Shown here: in pieces, positions 1-5,187 of the stretch
Position numbering within the stretch: position 1 is the stretch's first letter
Layout of the letters: the number at the start of each line of letters is the position of its first letter
Assembly (NCBI GenBank): GCA_014534295.1
Contig: JACVRU010000118.1
Span: 1 to 5,187, forward strand
Length of the DNA stretch: 5,187 bases
Direction of reading: 5' to 3'
Source: Thermoleophilia bacterium
GTDB taxonomy: Bacteria; Actinomycetota; Thermoleophilia; Gaiellales; Gaiellaceae
Made by a program: the position numbers and the translations under genes
Notes under the pieces: generated by a model
What the model was told of the DNA's origin: nothing
Databases searched by the model: none
The model's input: only the letters and a program-made list of their open reading frames with translations

Positions 1-291
1 CCAGTCGCGAAGTTGGCGCACATCCGTCGAGGCGTCCGACCGCGCGGCGAGCGGCAGCAGGCCGCCGTAGCCGTACGGGGTTACCGCATCGAACCCGTCG
101 ACGCCGAAGGGAAGCGCCCGCAGGAGCAGCGGGAAGAGCGCGGAGGCGGTGCGCACCCCGACCAGCCGCCCCTCGCCGGCCGCCTCGTAGGCGCGCCCGT
201 AGCCGGGCCGGAAGTAGACGTCGGGCGTGGGCGCCGCGTCGACGAGCTCGTCCCACCGCGCGTCGGCGGCGGCGAGCGCCTCGACGGTCAC
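1..291 (-). CDS. GNAT/FemAB-like acyl- or aminoacyltransferase, N-terminal 97 codons (runs off the left edge)
   Basis: The reading frame is open from the GTG at 291-289 to base 1, and the C-terminal part lies outside the window. The N-terminus has the layout I associate with GNAT-fold transferases of the FemAB/BioF2-like (Acetyltransf_6) type found in polysaccharide loci. Residues 13-18 are WDELVD. DVYFRPGYGRAYEA lies at residues 24-37, followed by EG at 40-41 and a hydrophobic strand FPLLLRALP at 53-61. TPYGYGG at 71-77 is the most diagnostic block. Family members transfer an acyl group from acyl-CoA, or an amino acid from aminoacyl-tRNA, to an amine on a sugar or peptidoglycan precursor. 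The catalytic C-terminal half is missing, so donor and acceptor cannot be told. The start overlaps the stop of the upstream aminotransferase gene by 4 bases (GTGA, 291-288), which implies translational coupling. No strong Shine-Dalgarno is visible; a GAGG lies too far upstream to be optimal. The family assignment is fairly secure, the function is not. Confidence 0.8.
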   Translation of the reverse strand, partial: MTVEALAAADARWDELVDAAPTPDVYFRPGYGRAYEAAGEGRLVGVRTASALFPLLLRALPFGVDGFDAVTPYGYGGLLPLAARSDASTDVRQLRDW

Positions 292-1343
292 ACGCGCGTC
301 TCGGCCTCGCGCAGGATCGAGGCGACGCGCTCCATGTCCGCGGCCGTGTAGCGCCAATCCGTGGGAACGGTTAGGACGCGGGTCGACAGGTCGCGCACGC
401 GCTCGGATGCCGGCTGCTCGATTTGCCAGTGCACCGGGCAGTAGACGCCCGCCTCCCGGAGCCTCTCGCGCACGCGTTGGCGGACGGTCTCGGATGGAAA
501 GGCGAGCACGACGCCGAGCGGCGCGGCGCCGGCCGGCCACTCGTCGAAGACCGGCTCGGCGGCGTCCAGGCCCGTGAGCAGCCCGAGGAGGTGGACGGCG
601 TTGTCGGACCGGCGCACGCGCCAGGGAAGCGGCGCGCCGCCGATCACCGCCTCGCGTGCCGCTGGCGACGCCGCGGCCACCGGAGCCCGGGCCAGCTGCT
701 CCTCACCCTGGATCTGCAGCCGGCGGAACCGCTCCTTGACATCGTCGCCGCCGCCTGCCTCGAGGTACCGGCCCTTCAGCAGCATGGCGACGAGCTTCAG
801 CTCGCTGCCCTCCGCGGTTCCCCGCGGCTGCGGCGGGAGATCGAGATCGCGCGGTGACCAGAGGATCCCGCCGTCCGGCACCGGCAGGGTCTTGCGCAGG
901 GAGCTGAAGGCGTAGTCCGCGCTCGAGCTGACCGCCCACGGCGAGAACGGATCATGCGAGTGATCCACGAGGAGCACCCAGTCTGCGCCGGCCCGGCGCT
1001 CCTCCCAGCCGGAGCCCGTCCGCGCGCCGAAGTAGTCGACCGCGAGTACGACGTCGCCCCGCCCGGCGCCAATCGTCTCCCAGCGCGGCTCGGCCCAGCG
1101 CGGGTCGTCCTCGTACGTGCGCACCTGGACACGCTCCTTCCAGCCGACTGCGACTTCGTGGCAGAAGTAGTCGGGCAGCCAGAGCGTCCGGACGCGGAGG
1201 AGCTCGACGACCGCCTCGACCGCGTGCCGGCCCAGCGCGTACCAGACCGCCGGCCGCGGCCAGGGGTGGAAGGGCCGGGGCGTCTCCACCGGCGAGTGGA
1301 ACTCGCCACCGACCTCCCACGCCTTCACGGTCACAGTGGTCAC
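288..1343 (-). CDS. Divergent DegT/DnrJ/EryC1-like PLP-dependent aminotransferase homologue
   Basis: This 351-residue protein resembles fold-type I PLP enzymes of the DegT/DnrJ/EryC1/StrS group, which transaminate keto-sugars or related small molecules in polysaccharide pathways. LGRHAVEAVVELL (37-49) and LWLPDYFCHEV (54-64) match the N-terminal 'GR.AL' helix and 'LP.Y.C' strand. VDYFGA (102-107) follows. LLVDHSHD (124-131) supplies the aspartate (D127) expected to pair with the PLP ring nitrogen. FSSLRKTLPVPDGG (146-159) carries K151, the likely Schiff-base lysine. The C-terminus (YCPVHW at 301-306, LTVPTDWRYTAADMERV at 324-340) matches the small domain of the family. It is somewhat short, and the SLRKTLPVPDGG block departs from the usual S-x-x-x-K of sugar aminotransferases, so the substrate may not be a nucleotide sugar. 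The start is GTG at 1343, overlapping the sugar-transferase stop as GTGA. In-frame GTGs at 1334 and 1328 are alternatives. The Shine-Dalgarno is weak (GGA about 8 bases upstream). Confidence 0.82.
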   Translation of the reverse strand: MTTVTVKAWEVGGEFHSPVETPRPFHPWPRPAVWYALGRHAVEAVVELLRVRTLWLPDYFCHEVAVGWKERVQVRTYEDDPRWAEPRWETIGAGRGDVVLAVDYFGARTGSGWEERRAGADWVLLVDHSHDPFSPWAVSSSADYAFSSLRKTLPVPDGGILWSPRDLDLPPQPRGTAEGSELKLVAMLLKGRYLEAGGGDDVKERFRRLQIQGEEQLARAPVAAASPAAREAVIGGAPLPWRVRRSDNAVHLLGLLTGLDAAEPVFDEWPAGAAPLGVVLAFPSETVRQRVRERLREAGVYCPVHWQIEQPASERVRDLSTRVLTVPTDWRYTAADMERVASILREAETRV

Positions 1344-1963
1344 ATCAGTCCACGCTCGCGGCGCACCGCGTCGTGGAGACCTACGTCGTCCACTTCCGCG
1401 TCGGTTTGCGCCGGCTGCGCGCCCCGCATCGAAAGGACCTTGAGCAGCGTCAATCCCAGGATCTTCAGATCCACCCGCAGGCTCCGGTTGTCGACGTACC
1501 AGACATCAAGCGCGAGTCGCTTCGAGAAGGGGATGTCGTGCCGTCCCTGCACTTGCGCCCAGCCGGTCACGCCCGGCTTCACGTCATGGCGCCGCATCTG
1601 CTCGGGCGAGTACCAGCGGAGGAACTCCATCAGGAGCGGCCGCGGGCCGATGAAGCTCATGTCGCCCCTGAGGATGTTCCAGAGCTGCGGGAGCTCGTCG
1701 AGACTGAGCTGGCGCATGAAGATTCCGACTCTCGTGAGGCGCTCCTCGTCGGGCAGCGGCTCGGCGCCCTCCCCGGCGGCGTCCTTCATCGTCCGGAACT
1801 TGTAGACCTCGAACGGCTCGCCCCTGTAGCCGGGGCGCAGCTGCCGGAAGAGGATTGGGCGGCCCATCGTCAGCCGGATCGCGAGCGCGAGCGCGGCGAG
1901 CAGCGGAGCGAGGACGACGGAGAGGATCGCGGCGCCGGTGACGTCGAGGAGCCTTCTCACCAT
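1340..1963 (-). CDS. PglC-type polyprenyl-phosphate sugar-1-phosphate transferase (bacterial sugar transferase)
   Basis: This 207-residue protein is a small monotopic phosphoglycosyl transferase. The family moves a sugar-1-phosphate from a UDP-sugar to undecaprenyl phosphate at the inner face of the membrane, the first step of glycan assembly. Only the catalytic core is present, as in PglC; the multi-span N-terminus of WbaP/WcaJ is absent. Residues 9-30 form one hydrophobic re-entrant helix with a proline break at P20. RPILFRQLRPG (35-45) and FEVYKFRTM (51-59) follow. SLDELPQLWNILRGDMSFIG (87-106) holds the catalytic Asp-Glu dyad, D89-E90. GPRPL (106-110) and KPGVTGWAQVQGR (129-141) complete the signature. 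The tail from about residue 180 is hydrophilic and acidic. The ATG at 1963 is the first possible start, because the only codons between it and the preceding in-frame TAG are TTC and CGC. The upstream gene ends 6 bases away and no Shine-Dalgarno is visible, so translation is probably coupled. The sugar donor cannot be predicted from sequence alone. Confidence 0.95.
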   Translation of the reverse strand: MVRRLLDVTGAAILSVVLAPLLAALALAIRLTMGRPILFRQLRPGYRGEPFEVYKFRTMKDAAGEGAEPLPDEERLTRVGIFMRQLSLDELPQLWNILRGDMSFIGPRPLLMEFLRWYSPEQMRRHDVKPGVTGWAQVQGRHDIPFSKRLALDVWYVDNRSLRVDLKILGLTLLKVLSMRGAQPAQTDAEVDDVGLHDAVRRERGLM

Positions 1964-1969
1964 GCGGAA

Positions 1970-3106
1970 CTATGGCGTTCGCGAGCGCAGGTAGGCGAGG
2001 GAGGCGACGGCGGGCCACGGATCGTCCCGGGCGAAGATGGCCCGCGCCTTCGGCCGGCGCAGGTAGTCGCGCAGGAACTGCCGGGCGCCCAGCTCCCTCC
2101 GCCGGGCCATCTGCAGCGAGACGTGGACGTCCTTCGCCAGGTAGACCCAGGTCAGGTCGTCCGTGAACGTCGGCAGCGGCGCGACCTCCCGGCCCGACAG
2201 GTCGTCGTAGACGATCCGCGGCAGGTCGAGGTGGCGGTTCGCGGCGAGGGCGGCCCAGACGGGCAGGCGGGTGTTCACCTCGAGGACGCGGAACTCGCCG
2301 TCGCGCGGATCCTCGGCGAACTCGACGTGCGCGATGCCCGTGTATCCGGCCGCCTCGAGCAGCCGGAGGCCCTGGTCGAAGACCCGGGGCTCGTAGTCGA
2401 CCTCGAAGACGGCGCTCGTCCCGAAGCGGAGCGGCCCCTGTCGAACCTTGCGGCCGACGAGCGTGACGAGCGGCCGGCCGTCGCGCGCGATGTAGGCCAG
2501 CAGCGAGTAGACGCGCTCGTGCGAGTCGGGGACGATCTCCTGGATGATCGTCTGGAAGCCGCGGTCGCGGGCTTCCTGGGCGACCCGAAGCGCCTCGTCG
2601 ACGCTTTCGGCGACCACCGCCTTGTGGCCGAAGCTGAGCGCGAACTCCTGTCCCTCGACGGCCTTGACGACCATGGGCGCCCGCAGCCCCGCCTCCCGGA
2701 CAGCGGCGTCGCCGTCGGCGAGCACCGTCGCCGGCGAGGGGACGTCCGCCTCGGCCGCGACGCGGGGCAGGACGTCCTTGCGGCGGAGCCGGACGATCGC
2801 CTCGGGGTCCGCGGGCAACGGCAGGTCCGCGACGGCGATCGCGTCCTCCCAGTGGTCGAGTGTCCACTCGACGTGCTCGTCGCGTTCGGGGAAGAGGACG
2901 ACGCGGCCGTCCAACGCCTCGGCGCGGACTGCCTCGAGGACCGCCCTGTCGCCCTCGACCAGGCGCTTCGCCGCCAGGTAGCGGGATCTGAGACCGAAGT
3001 CCTGGGGGTTCCAGGCGATCCCGGTGACGGGGATGCCGGCGCGTCCGAGGCTGCGCGTGACCGCGAGGCCGGCATGGAGGAGCCCGAAGACAACCGCCTT
3101 CCTCAC
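1970..3106 (-). CDS. ATP-grasp ligase of unknown substrate (carboxylate-amine ligase-like)
   Basis: The chosen start is GTG at 3106, giving 378 residues. It overlaps the upstream glycosyltransferase stop as GTGA, and a Rossmann-like strand (KAVVFG, 3-8) begins right after it. The open frame extends to 3280, but that stretch is Arg/Gly/Ala-rich out-of-frame translation of the upstream gene. GAGGAGG lies about 10 bases before the GTG. The order is: pre-ATP-grasp domain (1 to about 105); ATP-binding lysines K110 and K148 (APMVVKAVEGQE, 143-154); adenine hinge IIQEIVPD (187-194); VGRKVRQGPLRFGTSAV (217-233); and the Mg2+/catalytic strand with E262 (HVEF, 260-263) and E276, N278 and R280 (LEVNTRLP, 275-282). 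All core residues appear present. Such enzymes form an acyl phosphate from a carboxylate and then join it to an amine. It recalls the predicted ATP-grasp carboligases (COG3919-like) seen near glycosyltransferase genes. Amidation of a sugar acid or amino sugar is plausible but inferred. The C-terminal 60 residues are basic and may contact the membrane or a partner. Confidence 0.9.
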   Translation of the reverse strand: MRKAVVFGLLHAGLAVTRSLGRAGIPVTGIAWNPQDFGLRSRYLAAKRLVEGDRAVLEAVRAEALDGRVVLFPERDEHVEWTLDHWEDAIAVADLPLPADPEAIVRLRRKDVLPRVAAEADVPSPATVLADGDAAVREAGLRAPMVVKAVEGQEFALSFGHKAVVAESVDEALRVAQEARDRGFQTIIQEIVPDSHERVYSLLAYIARDGRPLVTLVGRKVRQGPLRFGTSAVFEVDYEPRVFDQGLRLLEAAGYTGIAHVEFAEDPRDGEFRVLEVNTRLPVWAALAANRHLDLPRIVYDDLSGREVAPLPTFTDDLTWVYLAKDVHVSLQMARRRELGARQFLRDYLRRPKARAIFARDDPWPAVASLAYLRSRTP

Positions 3107-4332
3107 CCGGCGACCGCCTCCTCGAGCGTGCGGGCGAGCCGGTCGGCCATCAGGTCGCGCGAGAACTCGCGCTCGGCAAGCGCCCGCGCGTTCCGGCCCA
3201 TGCGCTCCACGCGCTCCCGATCGCCGGCGAGCGCGCTCAGAGCCCAGGCGAGCGCCTCCGATTCCCCGGCCGGCACCCACGCGCCCGCGTCGTTCTCCTC
3301 GACGAGCCTGCGCATCCAGCCGGCGAGGTTCACGACGGCCGGCTTGCCCGCCGCGAGCGAGTCGAAGAACTTGTTCGGCGAGTTCGTCTCGAGGATCGGA
3401 TAGGGCGCGAAGATCGTCAGCGTGACGTCCGCGGCGCCTACGATGCCGGCGAGCTTCTCCTTCGGGACCGGCGGTAGGAAGCGCAGGTTGTCGAGGGCGA
3501 GCGCGCGGGCCCGTTCCTCGAGCCGCGGCCGCTCGCCGCCGTCGCCGAGCGCGACGATGGCGACGCGGTCGTCGCCTCGCCGGCGCAGCGCCTCGGCTGC
3601 GTCGACGAGCTGGTCGAGGCCGTTCGCGCGGCCAATCGCCCCTGCGTAGACGGCGAGGAACTTCCCGTCGAGGCCGTGCCGCGCACGGAAGCTCTCGTCG
3701 ACGGCGTCGGGCCGGAACACGTCGAGATCGGCCGCGTTCGGGATCAGCGACAGCTTCTCGCTCGGGATCCCGCGCCGCTCAAGATCCTCCTGCGCGCCCT
3801 CGCTGAGGACGACAATCTTCGCGGCGCGGCGGTAGAGGCGCCGCTCCAGCCACTCGGCGCTCCGGACCGCCGGCCGGCTCCTGAGCGCTCCCAGCTCGAC
3901 GGGCACGGCCGGCCAGAGGTCGCGGATCTCGAACACGAACGGGACCCGCTTCAGGCGCGCGGTCGCGAGCCCGGCGATACCGATCGTGAGCGGTGTCGAG
4001 GAGGCGTAAACGACATCAGGCTTGCGCTCCAGCGCCCCCGCCACCCCCGCGGCCACCGTGAACGCCGTAAACGATGCGAGCCGGAGAGGCGTCGGGTAGC
4101 GGTTCGCGTACGGGACGTTGAGGAAGAGCACGTCGATCCCGTCCACCTGCTCCCGGGCGACGAGCCGGCCGGCCGGGCGGCCGTCGCGGCCGGCCTCCAG
4201 CCTGCGCGTGTCCCGGCTCACGATCGTCACCTTGTGGCCGCGCTCGACGAGCCGCCGCGCCAGCTCGTACGACCGCGTGGCGGTCGAGCGCCGCCGGGTG
4301 GCGAAGTACTGGTGGAAGTAGAGGACGTCCAA
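3103..4332 (-). CDS. WbuB-like family 4 glycosyltransferase
   Basis: This 409-residue GT-B enzyme resembles the WbuB group of retaining GT4 glycosyltransferases, which add a sugar (an N-acetylated amino sugar in E. coli WbuB) to a lipid-linked glycan on the cytoplasmic face. DVLYFHQYF (2-10) opens the first Rossmann domain, and TRSYELARRLVERGHKVTIV (19-38) is typical. SSTPLTIGIAG (111-121) and PFVFEIRDLWP (131-141) are hallmarks of this subgroup. IPNAADLDVFRP (197-208) leads into the C-terminal domain, with VYAGAIGRANGLDQLV (228-243) and the donor-binding block NSPNKFFDSLAAGKP (317-331). The start is TTG at 4332: an in-frame TAG lies seven codons upstream with no ATG or GTG between, and the fold begins at residue 2, so no later start would suit. 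Only a G-rich GGCGGGCGG, poorly spaced, could serve as a ribosome site. It is the first gene of the leftward operon. The sugar specificity is not assignable. Confidence 0.94.
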   Translation of the reverse strand: MDVLYFHQYFATRRRSTATRSYELARRLVERGHKVTIVSRDTRRLEAGRDGRPAGRLVAREQVDGIDVLFLNVPYANRYPTPLRLASFTAFTVAAGVAGALERKPDVVYASSTPLTIGIAGLATARLKRVPFVFEIRDLWPAVPVELGALRSRPAVRSAEWLERRLYRRAAKIVVLSEGAQEDLERRGIPSEKLSLIPNAADLDVFRPDAVDESFRARHGLDGKFLAVYAGAIGRANGLDQLVDAAEALRRRGDDRVAIVALGDGGERPRLEERARALALDNLRFLPPVPKEKLAGIVGAADVTLTIFAPYPILETNSPNKFFDSLAAGKPAVVNLAGWMRRLVEENDAGAWVPAGESEALAWALSALAGDRERVERMGRNARALAEREFSRDLMADRLARTLEEAVAG

Positions 4333-4366
4333 GACGAATGAACCGCCCGCCTATGATGCTGGCCCG
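4333..4366. promoter_or_regulatory. Divergent intergenic region between the two glycosyltransferase units
   Basis: These 34 bases are the only non-coding DNA longer than 6 bases in the window, and they separate start codons that point away from each other. Promoters for both directions must lie here or extend into the opposing coding sequence, so expression of the two units is probably linked. On the plus strand a -10-like TATGAT is present (listed separately). On the minus strand no convincing -10 or -35 was found within the gap. The leftward operon's promoter may therefore sit inside the first codons of the plus-strand gene. No clear inverted repeat for a regulator was seen. Confidence 0.6.
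4352..4357 (+). promoter_or_regulatory. Putative -10 element TATGAT for a leaderless or near-leaderless transcript
   Basis: TATGAT matches five of six bases of the sigma-70 consensus and fits the actinobacterial TAnnnT pattern. Its last base is 9 bases before the GTG at 4367, so transcription would begin at about 4364-4367, on or just before the start codon. No Shine-Dalgarno precedes this GTG, as expected for a leaderless message. No good -35 was found at 16-18 base spacing, so the call rests on the hexamer and its position. Confidence 0.45.
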
Positions 4367-5187
4367 GTGCGAATCGCGCTGCTCGATCCGCCCTCGTACT
4401 CGCCTGCGTACGACCACCATCTCGCTGCTGCGCTGGCCGCGCGCGGCCACGACGTCGAGCTCGTCACCTCGCCGTTCGCGTTCGGGGAGCCGCCCGCGCC
4501 CGACGGCTACCGGCGCGCCGAGGTCTTCCTGCCGCTGAGCAGCCGCCTCGTACGGCGTTCACCCAGGTCGCGGCTCCGGCTGCCGCTCAAGGCAGTCGAG
4601 TACGCCCCGAGCGCGGCACGCGTGCTCGCCCGCCTCCGGCGAGCGAAGCCGGATGTCGTCCACGTGCAGTGGCTCGCTCTCGGCCGCCGCGACCTCGTGT
4701 GGGCGCGGCGGCTCCCGCGGCCACGCGTGCTGACCGCCCACAACGTCCTTCCGCACGCCGGCGACGCCGACGCGGGCGACCGGCGGGCGATCTACGAGGC
4801 CTTCGACCGGATCGTGTTCCACGCCGCGAGCGGTGCGGAGCAGTTGGCGCGGTTCGGCGTTCCGCCCGACCGCGCGGTCCGCATTCCGCACGGGACCTTC
4901 GACGCGCCCCCGGCGACGCCGATCGAGCCGCCTCGCGGCCGGCGGCTGCTCTTCTTCGGCCTCATCCGCCGCTACAAGGGGCTGGACGTGCTCGTGCGCG
5001 CGCTGGCGGCGATCCCGGACGCGACGCTCGTCGTCGCCGGTGACCCGCTCGATCCTGTCGAGCCGGTGCGCGCGCTCGCCGAGGAGCTCGGCGTCTCCGA
5101 GCGGATCGAATGGCGGCTCGGCTACCTGCCGGAAGACGAGGTGGGGGCGTTGATGCGGGAAGCGACGCTCGCCGTCTTGCCGTACCG
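4367..5187 (+). CDS. Family 4-like glycosyltransferase, N-terminal 273 codons (runs off the right edge)
   Basis: The frame is open from the GTG at 4367 to the end of the window (273 full codons plus 2 bases), so roughly the last 100 residues of a GT-B enzyme are missing. MRIALLDPPSYSPAYDHHLA (1-20) begins a Rossmann domain, with LAARGHDVELVTSP (23-36) typical of GT4 acceptor domains. KPDVVHVQWL (94-103) and VLTAHNVLPH (121-130) are the next strands. VRIPHGTF (171-178) marks the hinge. LLFFGLIRRYKGLDVLVRAL (194-213) is the classic GT4 C-domain entry with the R/K-x-Y-K-G donor-phosphate contact. TLVVAGDP (220-227) and IEWRLGYLPEDEV (247-259) follow, and the truncation falls in LAVLPY, just before the donor-binding glutamates. 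The role is probably addition of a later sugar to the same lipid-linked glycan as the leftward operon; the donor is unknown. ATGs at 4338, 4353 and 4356 are out of frame, so GTG 4367 is the best start. Confidence 0.92.
   Translation, partial: MRIALLDPPSYSPAYDHHLAAALAARGHDVELVTSPFAFGEPPAPDGYRRAEVFLPLSSRLVRRSPRSRLRLPLKAVEYAPSAARVLARLRRAKPDVVHVQWLALGRRDLVWARRLPRPRVLTAHNVLPHAGDADAGDRRAIYEAFDRIVFHAASGAEQLARFGVPPDRAVRIPHGTFDAPPATPIEPPRGRRLLFFGLIRRYKGLDVLVRALAAIPDATLVVAGDPLDPVEPVRALAEELGVSERIEWRLGYLPEDEVGALMREATLAVLPY

Noticed and set aside
954..1805. A 283-codon plus-strand open frame
   Set aside because: Antisense to the aminotransferase and sugar-transferase genes, rich in Arg, Ser and Pro, with no motif.
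1584..2867. A 427-codon minus-strand open frame overlapping the ATP-grasp and sugar-transferase genes
   Set aside because: Its translation is mostly Arg, Gly, Ala and Pro, and it crosses the boundary of two motif-rich genes in another frame. It is a shadow frame.
3107..3280. N-terminal extension of the ATP-grasp frame, starting at 3280
   Set aside because: The 58 extra residues are Arg/Gly/Ala-rich and overlap the end of the glycosyltransferase gene. The GTG at 3106 has a GTGA overlap and an upstream GAGGAGG, and starts right at the first predicted strand.
1373..3403. A 676-codon open frame on the plus strand
   Set aside because: It lies antisense to two well-supported genes (ATP-grasp and sugar transferase) and the end of a third. 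Its composition (Arg, Glu, Asp, Val, Leu-rich, no recognisable motifs) is what codon bias in high-GC genes produces on the opposite strand.
4167..4195. The GC hairpin as a transcription terminator
   Set aside because: It lies early inside a coding region on either strand's transcript path, and no run of T follows it.
4338..4538. A 66-codon plus-strand frame starting with the ATG at 4338
   Set aside because: It is out of frame with the clear glycosyltransferase beginning at GTG 4367 and is Arg/Ser/Thr-rich. It is a shadow.
1..5187. CRISPR arrays, tRNA or rRNA genes, insertion sequences, integration sites
   Set aside because: No spaced direct repeats, RNA-gene signatures, transposase motifs or terminal inverted repeats were seen; nearly every base is accounted for by six coding regions.

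Overview
The window looks like part of a surface-polysaccharide (exopolysaccharide, capsule or O-antigen-like) biosynthesis locus from a high-GC bacterium. By eye, GC is around 70%, with strong G/C at third codon positions. Four of the six genes start with GTG, one with TTG and only one with ATG. Genes are packed with almost no intergenic space. This, together with a probable leaderless promoter, fits an actinobacterial lineage (perhaps a deep branch such as Thermoleophilia). The taxon is inferred from composition and gene style only, because no rRNA or other marker is present.

Layout: a five-gene operon runs leftward on the minus strand from about 4332 off the left edge. In transcription order it contains: (1) a WbuB-like GT4 glycosyltransferase (4332-3103); (2) an ATP-grasp ligase of unknown substrate (3106-1970, true start GTG at 3106); (3) a small PglC-type polyprenyl-phosphate sugar-1-phosphate transferase (1963-1340); (4) a divergent DegT/DnrJ-like PLP-dependent aminotransferase homologue (1343-288); and (5) the first 97 codons of a GNAT/FemAB-like acyl- or aminoacyltransferase (291 to beyond position 1). 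Three of the four junctions are the 4-base overlap GTGA. The fourth is a 6-base gap that stays in frame. On the plus strand, a second GT4-type glycosyltransferase starts at 4367 and runs off the right edge; it is a real gene of at least 273 codons. The two transcription units diverge from a 34-base region (4333-4366).

How the genes may work together: the PglC-like enzyme would load the first sugar phosphate onto undecaprenyl phosphate, and the two GT4 enzymes would extend the lipid-linked glycan. The other three genes (PLP enzyme, ATP-grasp ligase, GNAT/FemAB-like transferase) suggest that an amino group is installed on a sugar or small molecule and then amidated or acylated, possibly with an amino acid. 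That last step is inference. No CRISPR array, tRNA, rRNA, insertion sequence or terminator was seen, and there is no gene-free stretch longer than 34 bases.
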